Below, one piece after another: positions 45,460-54,321 of a stretch of DNA of 64,000 nt. Every line of letters begins with the position of its first letter. Within the stretch, counting starts at the first letter, position 1. The position numbers were made by a program, and so were the translations under genes. This DNA comes from Mycobacterium sp. GA-2829 (lineage in GTDB: Bacteria > Actinomycetota > Actinomycetes > Mycobacteriales > Mycobacteriaceae), in the NCBI RefSeq assembly GCF_001499965.1, contig NZ_LQIT01000024.1, positions 17,876 to 81,875 on the forward strand. Direction: 5' to 3'. Under the pieces are notes generated by a model that had not been told where the DNA came from, searched no databases, and saw nothing but the letters and a program-made list of their open reading frames with translations.

Positions 45460-48213
45460 ATGACCAACCCGGCGGCGGTCGCGCGTCCGTCGGAGTTCGC
45501 TGCCGTCGCTGAATTCCTGAATGCAATCAACCGTCGGCCGACGGCCCTGCTGCTCGAGGGCGACGCGGGAATCGGCAAGACCGCGCTGTGGCTGCCCGCG
45601 GTGGAGCAGGCCAGGGCCCGGGGGTTGCGGGTGCTCACCGCACGCGCCTCGGCCGCGGAATCGGTGCTCGCCTACGCGTCGCTGGCCGATCTGCTTCGCG
45701 GCGTGGACATCTCGATCTACGACGCGTTGCCCGAACCGCAGCGCCGGGCGCTGTACGGGGCGTTGCTGCTCGACGCCCCTGAGGTCGCCAACGATGCGCG
45801 GGCCGTCGCCGCCGGCTTCCTGTCGGTGGTGGAGATCCTGGCCGCCGAATCCTCGGTCCTCATCGCCGTCGACGATCTGCAGTGGCTCGACACCTCCAGC
45901 GCAGGCGCCCTGTCGTTCGCGGTGCCCCGCCTGACCGGTCCGGTCGGTGTGCTGTGCACCATCCGCACCGAACACCTGGCCGCCCCGACGGTCCGGATGC
46001 CGTGGCCGGAGGACGTGCGGCGGATCCGGCTGCAGCCGCTGAGCGTCGGCGCCCTGCACACGATCCTCACCCAGCGCCTCGGCCGGACGTACTCCCGGCC
46101 GATGATGGTGCGAATCCACGAACTCGCCGGCGGCAACCCGCTCTACGCCCTCGAACTGGCCCGCTCACTCGGCGATGCGGCGGCGCTGTCGGACGTGCCG
46201 CTGTCGGGCACGCTGTCGGAGGTGGTGCACCGGCGGGTCGGCGCGCTGGACCCCGACCTGCACGAGGTGCTGCTGGCCGCAGCGTGCGTCGACCGCCCCA
46301 CGGTGGAGGTCATCGCCAGGACCTGCGACCGCACCGTCGACGACGTCGCACAAATTCTCGAGACGGCCGAGTCCAAGGGTGTCATCGGCCTGGAGGGCCA
46401 CCACATCCGCTTCAGCCATCCGATCCTTGCGCGGGCCGTCTACACCGCGGCCGCGTCCGGCAGGCGCCGCGCCACCCACCGGCGGCTCGCCGCGATCATC
46501 GATGAGCCGGAGTTGAAGGCCAGACACCTCGCATTGGGCGCGATCACCGCCGACGCCGAAACGCTGCGCGCTCTCGACCAAGCCGCCGACAGCGCACGGA
46601 TGCGGGGCGCTCCCGCCGCCGCGGCCGAACTCACCGATCTGGCCATCGGGCTGGGCGGGGACACCCCGGACCGGCGCATCGCCTCGGCCCGTCACCACTT
46701 CAACGCCGGTGACCCGGCCCGCGCCCAGGCATTGCTCGAAGAGGCGATGGCGCAACTGGAACCGGGCGCACTGCGGGCCGAGGCGGCGAACCTGCTCGGC
46801 TACGTGAGGTTGCTCGACGACAGCTTCCCGGAGGCCGCCGACCTGCTGCAGCACACGCTTCCCGAGGCCGCCGAGCACCCCGCGGCGCTGGTCTCGATGT
46901 TGGTCACCCTGACCTTCGCCCTCTTCAACGCCGGCCACATCGACGCGGCGCTCGACCGCGCGAACGAGGCGGTCGACAACGCCGAGAAGCTGGGTGTACC
47001 CGCGCTGTTGAGCCAGGCGCTCAGCATGCGTTCGATGATGGCGTTCCTCGTCGGTGACGGGGTGGACGACGAAATCCTGCACCGCGCACTCCAACTCGAG
47101 GACGCCGACGCCAACATCCCGATGTCGTTGCGCCCCAGCGCCCATTTCGCGGTGCTGCGTTCGATGGTGGGCGACCTCGACCGGGCCCACGAGGAGCTGA
47201 CCGCGCTGCGGAAGCGGTGCATCGAGCGCGGCGACGAAGGCGATCTGATGTTCGTCACCTACCACGCCGGCCTGAACGCCATCTGGCGCGGCGAATTCGC
47301 CGACGCGGCGTTGCTGATCGAGGATTCGGTGGAGCTGGCACAGCAGCTCGGCGGCGACGTGCCGATGGCGGTCGCACTGTCGAACCGGGCGTTGCTGGCG
47401 GCGTATTGCGGCCGCGTCGACGAGGCGCGCAGCGCGGTGGCCGCCGCGCAGGCCGCATCGGTGCGCAGCGGTTCGGTCCGGCTGGGCGAGTGGCCGACGA
47501 ACGCGTTGGGATTCCTCGAGGTGTCACTCGGTGACTACGAGGCGGCGCTCTCGGTGCTGCAGCCGATGGTCGCGCGCATCGACGCGGCGCCGAACACCAC
47601 CGAGATGATCGCGGCGTGGTCCATTCCCGACGCCGTCGAGGCGATGGTCAACCTCGGCCGGACGGAGTCCGCGGAACCGCTGGTGGCCGCACTGGAACGC
47701 AACGGCAGGCGGCTCGACCGCGCGTGGATGCTCGCGGTCGGTGGCCGGTGCCGGGCGATGGTGTGCGCCGCCCACGGCGACGTCGCGGCGGCGGTGGCCG
47801 CCGCACAGCAGGCGATGGCCGAACATGACCGCCTGCCAATGCCTTTCGAACGCGCGCGCACGGAGCTCCTGCTCGGCAGGTTGCAGCGCCGTCAACGCCA
47901 CAAGGACGCCGCCGCCGCGACGCTGAGCAGTGCGCTGGAGACCTTCGAACGGTTGGGCACACCGTTGTGGGCCGACCGCGTGCGCGCCGATCTCGGACGG
48001 GCCAACGTCGGCAGGCACCGGGGCGCGGTGCTCACCCCGTCCGAGCAACGGGTCGCCGAACTGGCCGCGACCGGTATGACCAACCGCAACATCGCGATGG
48101 CGATGTTCATCAGCCCCAAGACCGTGGAGGCGAACCTCTCGCGGGTGTACACGAAACTGGGGATCCACTCACGCGCGGAGCTCGGTCGGTACATGGGGCA
48201 GGCGGCGCGATAG
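45460..48213 (+). CDS. LuxR-family regulator with large ATPase domain (LAL type)
   Basis: A 917-residue STAND-type regulator. Walker A GDAGIGKTALW is at residues 34-44 and Walker B VLIAVDDLQWLD near 145. A long helical, TPR-like middle section has many AxxL repeats, and the C-terminal LuxR helix-turn-helix is LTPSEQRVAELAATGMTNRNIAMAMFISPKTVEANLSRVYTKLG. Such proteins activate transcription after ATP and ligand binding. No cognate operon is obvious: upstream is a hairpin, downstream a small gene. ATG at 45460 selected since the upstream extension would translate the hairpin. Confidence 0.93.
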   Translation: MTNPAAVARPSEFAAVAEFLNAINRRPTALLLEGDAGIGKTALWLPAVEQARARGLRVLTARASAAESVLAYASLADLLRGVDISIYDALPEPQRRALYGALLLDAPEVANDARAVAAGFLSVVEILAAESSVLIAVDDLQWLDTSSAGALSFAVPRLTGPVGVLCTIRTEHLAAPTVRMPWPEDVRRIRLQPLSVGALHTILTQRLGRTYSRPMMVRIHELAGGNPLYALELARSLGDAAALSDVPLSGTLSEVVHRRVGALDPDLHEVLLAAACVDRPTVEVIARTCDRTVDDVAQILETAESKGVIGLEGHHIRFSHPILARAVYTAAASGRRRATHRRLAAIIDEPELKARHLALGAITADAETLRALDQAADSARMRGAPAAAAELTDLAIGLGGDTPDRRIASARHHFNAGDPARAQALLEEAMAQLEPGALRAEAANLLGYVRLLDDSFPEAADLLQHTLPEAAEHPAALVSMLVTLTFALFNAGHIDAALDRANEAVDNAEKLGVPALLSQALSMRSMMAFLVGDGVDDEILHRALQLEDADANIPMSLRPSAHFAVLRSMVGDLDRAHEELTALRKRCIERGDEGDLMFVTYHAGLNAIWRGEFADAALLIEDSVELAQQLGGDVPMAVALSNRALLAAYCGRVDEARSAVAAAQAASVRSGSVRLGEWPTNALGFLEVSLGDYEAALSVLQPMVARIDAAPNTTEMIAAWSIPDAVEAMVNLGRTESAEPLVAALERNGRRLDRAWMLAVGGRCRAMVCAAHGDVAAAVAAAQQAMAEHDRLPMPFERARTELLLGRLQRRQRHKDAAAATLSSALETFERLGTPLWADRVRADLGRANVGRHRGAVLTPSEQRVAELAATGMTNRNIAMAMFISPKTVEANLSRVYTKLGIHSRAELGRYMGQAAR

Positions 48214-48260
48214 GGGATCGCCCGATTTCTCTGGCGCTACGGCGGGCTAGCGTCGCAGCG

Positions 48261-48545
48261 GTGGATGTCGGTGTGCCCTGTTACCTCGTCGAGTGGTATC
48301 GGCCGGCGCTCAGTGCGGAAGCGGTCGCCAAGACCGCGGCCCGGCTGAGGGCATCCGCGGAGACGTTGTCCGCGAACGGGATTGCCGTGCGGTTGCTGAC
48401 ACTGCTCTCGGTACCGGCCGACGAGGTCGTCTTCGGCGTCTTCACCGCGGATTCGGCGGCGCAGGTGACCCGAACGTGTGAGGGTGCCCAGATGCCCGCA
48501 CAGCGGGTGACCGCGGCGACCGACGTCGAGTTCTGCGGGCCCTGA
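48261..48545 (+). CDS. Small hypothetical protein (DUF4242-like)
   Basis: A 94-residue protein beginning VDVGVPCYLVEWYRPALSAE. The sequence suggests a small alpha/beta sandwich with VRLLTLLSVPADEVVFGVFTADSAAQV, similar in feel to DUF4242 proteins, though I am not sure of the family. It starts 47 bases after the LuxR-type regulator on the same strand and ends four bases before the convergent HxlR gene. Coding is supported by the codon pattern and absence of a better opposite-strand gene. No function can be assigned. Confidence 0.6.
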   Translation: MDVGVPCYLVEWYRPALSAEAVAKTAARLRASAETLSANGIAVRLLTLLSVPADEVVFGVFTADSAAQVTRTCEGAQMPAQRVTAATDVEFCGP

Positions 48546-48549
48546 CGGG

Positions 48550-49224
48550 TCAGACGGGGCGGGCGGCCGCGGCGAGTGTGCCCTGGCCGATCCACGAGGG
48601 CACCGCACGGCGGGCGTGCGCGGGTCCCGACACCGCGACACTGCCGTCGAGCAGTGCGTGCGGCCAGCTGCGGTCACCGCGCCAGATCTCGGTGAGCGTG
48701 CGCAGGCTGGTCCGCACCGTGGCCGTCACCTCGTATCCCGGGTCGAAGTCGCATACGTCGGCGCGGCCGTCGGCGACGACCAGCCACCAGCGCGAGGCCC
48801 GCGCGTCGACCCCGTCGAAGCGGATCGCGAGTGTGGTGCGCTCCGTGGGCCATTGGTCCACCGGGACGGTCCTGCGGATGTCCCACATCAGCAGATGGGG
48901 GTCGAGATCCTCGTCGCCGAGTTCGCCGATCCAGCGCACCCCCCACGTTCCGAGCGCCTCGACCACGGTGGCGAGCTCACGGCCGCATGCGGTGAGCGAA
49001 TAGCTGGTGCGCCCGTCGATTTCGGTGCGTTCGACGACCCCGGCGCGGGTCAGCGCCTTGAGCCGCTTCGACAGCAGTGCCGGTGACATCTTCGGCACAC
49101 CACGCCGCAGGTCATTGAAATGTGAACTACCAAGCAACAATTCGCGGACCACGAGCATGGTCCACCGTTCGTCGAGCAACTCCATGGCCTTGGCCACCGG
49201 GCAGAACTGGCCGTATCCCGACAT
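48550..49224 (-). CDS. HxlR-family winged-helix regulator
   Basis: A 224-residue protein. The HxlR winged-helix domain occupies residues 1-100: FCPVAKAMELLDERWTMLVVRELLLG, FNDLRRGVPKMSPALLSKRLKAL, TEIDGRTSYSLTACGREL. The C-terminal 110 residues look like an SCP2-type lipid-binding domain, as in longer members of this family (inference). The ATG has GAGGAGG upstream. It is divergent from a methyltransferase gene 125 bases away, its most likely local target. Confidence 0.9.
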   Translation of the reverse strand: MSGYGQFCPVAKAMELLDERWTMLVVRELLLGSSHFNDLRRGVPKMSPALLSKRLKALTRAGVVERTEIDGRTSYSLTACGRELATVVEALGTWGVRWIGELGDEDLDPHLLMWDIRRTVPVDQWPTERTTLAIRFDGVDARASRWWLVVADGRADVCDFDPGYEVTATVRTSLRTLTEIWRGDRSWPHALLDGSVAVSGPAHARRAVPSWIGQGTLAAAARPV

Positions 49225-49349
49225 CGGTGCACCTCCTCGACGACCGCATCGACATCGTCCCGCAGAAACCCCCGCCAGTACAGATGTGGAACTGGAATCG
49301 CCGGCGGCGCGGGGCGACGATGTGTGCACCGAACCCAGGAGGACCCGAC

Positions 49350-50177
49350 ATGACCAGTGAGACCGCCACCGTCGACCAGGGACAGCTCGCCGCCAAACAC
49401 CGCGCCATGTGGGCCTCGGGCGACTATCCGCGCCTCGCCGCCGAGCTCGTCGCCCCGCTGGGACCGGTTCTGGTGGAGGCCACCGGAATCGGCGCGGGGG
49501 ACCGGGTCCTCGACGTGGCCGCAGGCACCGGCAACGCCGCCATCCCCGCCGCCGCGACGGGGGCGGCGGTCACCGCCAGCGATCTGACCCCCGAACTGCT
49601 CGAGCACGGCCGCACGATCGCCGCCGAAGCCGGCGTCGAACTCGAGTGGCAGGAGGCCGATGCGCATGCTCTTCCGTTCGCGGACAACGACTTCGACGTC
49701 GTCATGTCCTGCATCGGGGTGATGTTCGCCCCGTTCCACCAGCGCGCCGCCGACGAACTGGTGCGGGTGTGCCGCCCCGGCGGGCGGATCGGCCTGATCA
49801 ACTGGACACCCGAGGGGCACATCGGAAAGTTGTTCGCGACCATGAAGCCCTACATGCCGCCCCCGCCGCCCGGTGCCCAGCCGCCGCCGCTGTGGGGCCG
49901 CGAGGACCACGTGCGCGAACTGTTCGCCGATCGCGTCACCGATCTGGCCACCGAACGCCGCACCCTGCCGGTCACCCATTTCGCCGACGGCGCGCAGTTC
50001 CGCGACTACTTCAAGGCGGTCTACGGCCCGACCATCGCGGCGTACCGCAACGTCGGCGACGACGCGGACCGCGCCGCGCAACTGGACGCCGACATCGCCG
50101 GTCTCGGTGACGCGTTGATGGCCGGGGCGTCGCACATGGAGTGGGAGTATCTGCTGGTGACCGCGCGGAAGGCCTGA
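49350..50177 (+). CDS. SAM-dependent methyltransferase (class I)
   Basis: A 275-residue methyltransferase with the SAM motif LDVAAGTGNAAIPAA (residues 52-66), the acidic strand-2 position in VTASDLTPELL, ADAHALPFADNDFDVVMSCIGVMFAP and a post-motif RVCRPGGRIGLINW. It resembles UbiE/MenG-like small-molecule methyltransferases; the substrate is unknown. ATG with AGGAGG seven bases upstream. It starts a pair with the kinase-like gene at 50190 and is divergent from the HxlR gene. Confidence 0.9.
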   Translation: MTSETATVDQGQLAAKHRAMWASGDYPRLAAELVAPLGPVLVEATGIGAGDRVLDVAAGTGNAAIPAAATGAAVTASDLTPELLEHGRTIAAEAGVELEWQEADAHALPFADNDFDVVMSCIGVMFAPFHQRAADELVRVCRPGGRIGLINWTPEGHIGKLFATMKPYMPPPPPGAQPPPLWGREDHVRELFADRVTDLATERRTLPVTHFADGAQFRDYFKAVYGPTIAAYRNVGDDADRAAQLDADIAGLGDALMAGASHMEWEYLLVTARKA

Positions 50178-50189
50178 CACCATGTCGGC

Positions 50190-51254
50190 ATGCCCGACGC
50201 CGCGCAGCCCTTGCCCACCCTGACCGATGCCGATGTCGAGGCCCTGACTGCCTGGGTGAGGCGAACCGGGCTGGGGGAGACGGTCACCGACGTGGCGCCG
50301 CTGGCAGGCGGCAGCCAGAACGTCGTCGTCCGGCTGCACCTCGACGGGCGGCCGATGGTGCTGCGCCGTCCGCCGGTGCACCCACGCCCGACCAGCGACA
50401 AGACCATGCAGCGCGAGATCGCCGTGCTGCGCACGCTGGCGGGCAGCCCGGTACCGCACCCCGGCTTCATCGCCGGCTGCGAGGACCTCGACGTGCTCGG
50501 CGTCGTGTTCTACCTGATGGAGGAGATCGACGGGTTCAACCCGGGCACCGAGGTGACGCAGCCTTACCGCGACGACCCCGACATGCGCCGCCGCGTGGGC
50601 CTGTCCTACGCGGCGAGCCTGGCGCTGCTGGGCAACGTGCCGTGGGAGGGCAGTGAACTCGCCGAACTCAAGCGACCCGGGTCGTTCCTGGCCCGTCAGG
50701 TCCCGCAATTCCTCCGGCTGCTCGAGAGCTACCGGCACGACCGTTACTCACCCGACGAACTGCCCGCGGTGACCGACCTTGCCGAGTGGCTCGAGAACAA
50801 CCGGCCGCCCGACGGCGAACCGGGCATCATGCACGGCGACGCCCACCTCAACAACGTGCTGCTGCGCCGCGAGACCCCCGAACTCGCCGCCTTCATCGAC
50901 TGGGAGATGTGCACGGTCGGCGATCCGCTGCTGGACCTCGGCTGGATGCTGATCTGCTGGCCGCACGACCCGAACCCGATCAACGCCGGATCCGAACTCG
51001 CCGCGTTAGGCGGGTTGGCCGACCGGAGCGACCTGCTGGACGCCTACGTGGCGGCCGGCGGCCGGCGGACCGACGCGCTGCCCTGGTATCTGGCGATGGC
51101 CTGCTTCAAACTCGCCGTCGTCATCGAGGGCACGTGGTCGCGCTACCTCGCCGGGCGGGCGACCCGCGAGGCCGGCGAGCGCCTGCACACGTCCGCGACG
51201 AATTTGATCGACCTCGGGATGCGGGTGGCCAAGGGGGACAACCCTTTCCTGTGA
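50190..51254 (+). CDS. APH-family phosphotransferase
   Basis: A 354-residue kinase-fold protein resembling the APH domain of ACAD10/11-type proteins: PLAGGSQNVVVRLHLDG, catalytic loop GIMHGDAHLNNVLL (near residue 213) and metal motif FIDWEMCTVGDPLLDLGWML. It probably phosphorylates a hydroxylated small molecule, as in 4-hydroxy-acid catabolism by ACAD10/11 (inference). It begins 12 bases after the methyltransferase stop. It is a paralogue of the gene at 32537-33619. Confidence 0.88.
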   Translation: MPDAAQPLPTLTDADVEALTAWVRRTGLGETVTDVAPLAGGSQNVVVRLHLDGRPMVLRRPPVHPRPTSDKTMQREIAVLRTLAGSPVPHPGFIAGCEDLDVLGVVFYLMEEIDGFNPGTEVTQPYRDDPDMRRRVGLSYAASLALLGNVPWEGSELAELKRPGSFLARQVPQFLRLLESYRHDRYSPDELPAVTDLAEWLENNRPPDGEPGIMHGDAHLNNVLLRRETPELAAFIDWEMCTVGDPLLDLGWMLICWPHDPNPINAGSELAALGGLADRSDLLDAYVAAGGRRTDALPWYLAMACFKLAVVIEGTWSRYLAGRATREAGERLHTSATNLIDLGMRVAKGDNPFL

Positions 51255-51261
51255 CCCGACG

Positions 51262-52014
51262 TCACCCGTAGGCCTCGACGCCCAGCTTGATTGCCAGTGC
51301 GATCCCCGCGGCGCCGATGAGAGCGCGCATCAGGCCCGACGGTGCGTGGCGCACCACGATCGGTCCCAGCCGCGAACCGATCAGGCACCCCGCTCCCATC
51401 GGCACCACCGCGGCCCAGTGCACCGGGGCGAACACCGCGAACACCACCGCCGCCGTCATGTTCGCCACCCCGAGCACGACGTTCTTGCCCGCATTCGCAT
51501 GGGCGAGCGTATTGCTGCCCGTGGTGAGCAGCAGCGCCAGCAGCAGCACACCCGCCGCCGCACCGAAATAGCCGCCGTATACGCAGATCGCCAGGATCGC
51601 AGCACCTTCGCGCCACCCGGCGTGCGCGCGGCGCTCGGGGTGTGCAGGTCCGGCGCGGCGGGGAAGCAGGATCAGCACCGCCGAGGCGCCCAGCAGAACC
51701 GGCACCACCTTCTCGAAGCCCTCCGCAGGCGTCGACAGCAGCAGTGCCGCACCGGCCACGCCGCCGAGCGCCGCGGCCGGGATGATCCGCCGCAGCCATC
51801 CGCCCTGCCCGCGCAGTTCGGGCTGCGACCCGAGGACCGATCCGACCCCGTTGAACACCAGCGACACGGTGTTGGTGACGTTGGCCGCGACCGGCGGGAG
51901 ACCCGCGACCAGCAGCGCCGGATAGGTGGCCACCGACGCGAGTCCGGCGATGCTGCCGGTGAGGCCGCCGAGGATGCCCGCGGCCAGCAACAGACCGATC
52001 TCGGGCCAACCCAT
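51262..52014 (-). CDS. TauE/SafE (TSUP) family membrane transporter
   Basis: A 250-residue membrane protein with about seven or eight hydrophobic segments. The family marks are the two repeats beginning GGLTGSIAGLASVATYPALL and GGYFGAAAGVLLLALLLTTG. Relatives export sulfite, sulfoacetate or other organosulfonates. A link to the sulfite-oxidase-fold protein at 42989-44527 is only suggestive. It converges with the kinase-like gene, with eight bases between them. Confidence 0.88.
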   Translation of the reverse strand: MGWPEIGLLLAAGILGGLTGSIAGLASVATYPALLVAGLPPVAANVTNTVSLVFNGVGSVLGSQPELRGQGGWLRRIIPAAALGGVAGAALLLSTPAEGFEKVVPVLLGASAVLILLPRRAGPAHPERRAHAGWREGAAILAICVYGGYFGAAAGVLLLALLLTTGSNTLAHANAGKNVVLGVANMTAAVVFAVFAPVHWAAVVPMGAGCLIGSRLGPIVVRHAPSGLMRALIGAAGIALAIKLGVEAYG

Positions 52015-52090
52015 TGCGACGACAGTAGTGCCGCCCCGGGCGGTCCGCCGACGCGGGGAAAGGGGTTTGCGTCACCCCTGCGGGCGGGGC

Positions 52091-52096
52091 TAGCAT
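52091..52096 (+). promoter_or_regulatory. Candidate -10 hexamer (TAGCAT) for the leader peptide transcript
   Basis: It fits the mycobacterial TANNNT -10 pattern and ends seven bases before the GTG of the 13-codon leader, so transcription would begin at or near that codon and the leader would be leaderless. No clear -35 is seen. Confidence 0.5.
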
Positions 52097-52103
52097 CGCC
52101 CTC

Positions 52104-52145
52104 GTGCCAAGGCGACTCGTAGTAGCAACCCGCAGCGGGGTCTGA
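52104..52145 (+). CDS. Thirteen-residue leader peptide (MPRRLVVATRSGV)
   Basis: GTG-initiated short reading frame ending in TGA. It contains consecutive Leu-Val-Val codons (CTC GTA GTA), and its second half forms the 5' arm of the hairpin at 52122-52179. This is the arrangement of a ribosome-mediated attenuator responsive to branched-chain amino acids. Downstream is a LeuA-regulatory-domain-like protein. Too short for similarity; support comes from position and architecture. Confidence 0.6.
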   Translation: MPRRLVVATRSGV

Positions 52146-52179
52146 TTCGGACCGACCCCTCGCTGTGGGTCGTTGCTAC
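52122..52179 (+). promoter_or_regulatory. Attenuator-like hairpin overlapping the leader peptide
   Basis: GTAGCAAC at 52122-52129 pairs with GTTGCTAC at 52172-52179, and the interior pairs further through CGCAGCG and GGGTC with small bulges. A competing hairpin can form inside it (GACCC 52154-52158 with GGGTC 52167-52171). Ribosome position on the leader peptide could choose between the two. Described from sequence only; folding was not computed. Confidence 0.6.
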
Positions 52180-52217
52180 ATCGTCGGTCACTCCCTCTCT
52201 CGAGAAGACCGGCACAC

Positions 52218-52703
52218 ATGATCACGAGTTCGATCCCCACCCCAACCCCCACATTCGCGTCCGTGGTGGCCGCACCGCTGCCGCGCGGACTGCGTGAGGA
52301 GGTCGACGACATGACCTGGGACGCGTTCTGCGCCGAATACTCACCCGCCGCCGGTCCGCTGCGACTCGGCCAGTGGACCTGCACCGACGGGGAGGGGCCC
52401 GCGCGCAGGCTGGGCCCGCAGGCCCGCACCTATCAGGCGACCCTGGCGCTCGGTGACCGGATCAGCACCGCGACGGCCTCGGCGTGCGGCCCGATCGCGG
52501 CGTTGACCGCGATGCTCCACGACGAGGGCATCGCGGTGGAGACCGTGGCGTTCCACCAGATCCCCGTGGGTGCGCACACCGCGACGTTCATCCGTGGTTC
52601 GGACGGGGTGCACGCCGAATGGGCGATGGGTTGGTCGCCGGACGCCACCCAGTCCGCACTCAAGGCCGTGGTCGCCTGCGCCAACCGGCTCCTCGCCGGC
52701 TGA
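52218..52703 (+). CDS. Free-standing protein resembling the C-terminal regulatory domain of LeuA
   Basis: A 161-residue protein with no catalytic TIM barrel. Residues 60-160 resemble the leucine-binding regulatory domain of 2-isopropylmalate synthase: TYQATLALGDRISTATASACGPIAALTAML matches the domain's conserved GxGPI(A) segment, and ATQSALKAVVACANRLL matches its last helix, which normally reads SxxxASLRAVVSAVNR. It might bind leucine, modulate LeuA, or be a remnant. Upstream lies the leader peptide and attenuator. It converges with the P450 gene, four bases apart. Confidence 0.75.
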   Translation: MITSSIPTPTPTFASVVAAPLPRGLREEVDDMTWDAFCAEYSPAAGPLRLGQWTCTDGEGPARRLGPQARTYQATLALGDRISTATASACGPIAALTAMLHDEGIAVETVAFHQIPVGAHTATFIRGSDGVHAEWAMGWSPDATQSALKAVVACANRLLAG

Positions 52704-52707
52704 CCGG

Positions 52708-54201
52708 TCAGCGCAGCGGGCGCAGCACGATCGGCATACCGTCCATCGGGACCGGCATACCCGCGTAGTCCAGCTTCGCGACGTAGCCGGGACGCGGCGG
52801 TTCGAGCCGGTAGCGGCGCAGCAGTCGGTGCATCACGGTCTTGATCTCGAGCTGGCCGAACACCATGCCGATGCACTTGTGCGCTCCGCCACCGAACGGT
52901 GCGAACGCATACCGGTGCTGCTTGTGCTCGTTGCGTGGTTCGGTGAAGCGGGCCGGGTCGAACTTCTCGGGGTCGGTCCACAGCTCCGGCAGGTGATGGT
53001 TCACCGACGGCCAGAGCACCACGTCCGTGTTGGCGGGGATGTAGTGGCCCAGCAGTTCGGTGTCGCGCACGGTCCGGCGGACGTTGAACGGCAGCGGCGT
53101 CACCAGTCGCAGCGATTCGTTGATCACCAGATCGAGGGTCTCGAGCTTCTCGAGCGCCTCGATGTCGAGCGGGCCGTCGCCGAGCCGTTCGGACTCCTCG
53201 CGGCAGCGTTCCTGCCACTCCGGGTTGCGCGACAGGTGGTAGGCCATCGTCGTCAGCGTCGACGTCGAGGTGTCGTGGGCGGCCATCATCAGGAAGATCA
53301 TGTGGTTGACGATGTCCTGATCGGAGAACGTGTTGCCGTCCTCGTCGGCGGTGTGGCACAGCACCGTGAGCATGTCGGTGCCGTCGGAGCCGCGCTTCTC
53401 CTTGACCCGCTGTTCGAAGTAGTTGTCGAGCACCTTGCGGGCCTGCAGACCCCGCCACCACTTGAACGGCGGCAGCCCGGTCCGGATGATCGCGCCGCCG
53501 GCGCGGGTGGTCATGGTGAACGCGTCGTTGACCTTGGTGACCAGTTCCTTGTCGGTGCCCGGTTCGTGGCCCATGAACACCACCGAGGCGATGTCGAGGG
53601 TCAGCTCCTTGACCGCCGGGTAGAACAGGAACCGCGGGTCGTTCTCGACCCAGTCGTTCGCGACGACCTGGGAGGCGACCCGGTCGATGTGTTCGACGTA
53701 ACCGGCCAGCCGGGTGCGGGTGAACGCCTCCTGCATGATGCGGCGGTGGTACATGTGCTCGTCGAAGTCGAGCATCATCAGGCCGCGGTTGAAGAACGGG
53801 CCGATCACCGGATGCCAGCCGCGCTGCGAGAAGTCCTTGTTCTTGTTCGAGAAGACGGCCTGGGTGGCGTCGGGTCCGAGCGCGACCACCGCGGGCAGCG
53901 CGGGGGAGAACGCGTAGTGGAGCGGACCGTAGGTCTTGTACACGTCGAGCAGATAGTCCGGCCCGCCGCGGAACGTCTCGATCATGTGGCCGAGCACCGG
54001 GAGTCCGGAATCGCCCATCACCGGCTTGAGCCCGCTGCCCGCAGGCGGCTCGGCCAGCACGAACTGCTTCCATTCGTTGTTGTGCAGCTTCTCGCGCAGG
54101 CGCTTCTCGACGAACCCCATGCCGGGGATGGTGTTGAGCGTGGGGGTGAACCGCCGCTTGGCCTGGTCGAGCAGATATTCCGGGGTGCTGATGGTCGCCA
54201 T
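52708..54201 (-). CDS. cyp136: Cytochrome P450, CYP136-like
   Basis: A 497-residue P450, longer than the soluble forms above. I-helix MMAAHDTSTSTL (Asp-Thr pair), K-helix NESLR, heme motif FAPFGGGAHKCIGMVFGQLE near residue 430. Length, sequence style and the divergent TetR/SDR neighbours match the cyp136 locus of M. tuberculosis (Rv3059, from memory). The ATG has AGGAG upstream. Function of this family is not established. A TTGACA -35 and CAGGAT -10 lie in the divergent gap. Confidence 0.85.
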   Translation of the reverse strand: MATISTPEYLLDQAKRRFTPTLNTIPGMGFVEKRLREKLHNNEWKQFVLAEPPAGSGLKPVMGDSGLPVLGHMIETFRGGPDYLLDVYKTYGPLHYAFSPALPAVVALGPDATQAVFSNKNKDFSQRGWHPVIGPFFNRGLMMLDFDEHMYHRRIMQEAFTRTRLAGYVEHIDRVASQVVANDWVENDPRFLFYPAVKELTLDIASVVFMGHEPGTDKELVTKVNDAFTMTTRAGGAIIRTGLPPFKWWRGLQARKVLDNYFEQRVKEKRGSDGTDMLTVLCHTADEDGNTFSDQDIVNHMIFLMMAAHDTSTSTLTTMAYHLSRNPEWQERCREESERLGDGPLDIEALEKLETLDLVINESLRLVTPLPFNVRRTVRDTELLGHYIPANTDVVLWPSVNHHLPELWTDPEKFDPARFTEPRNEHKQHRYAFAPFGGGAHKCIGMVFGQLEIKTVMHRLLRRYRLEPPRPGYVAKLDYAGMPVPMDGMPIVLRPLR

Positions 54202-54252
54202 CTAGAACGCTCCTGGTAATCACAACGCTGTGGTGGACGTCACCTGCCTCAC

Positions 54253-54283
54253 ATCCTGACCGGCGATCTTGACGCATGTCAAG
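54253..54283. promoter_or_regulatory. Candidate P450 promoter with a palindromic operator over the -35
   Basis: On the minus strand a -35 TTGACA (54277-54282) is followed after 18 bases by CAGGAT (54253-54258). The -35 lies in the palindrome CTTGAC-N4-GTCAAG (54268-54283). The adjacent TetR gene at 54322 is the likely binder. Confidence 0.5.
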
Positions 54284-54321
54284 TTTTGTTCTGGCGTGCC
54301 GCGGTGCCAAGGTTGGATGCC

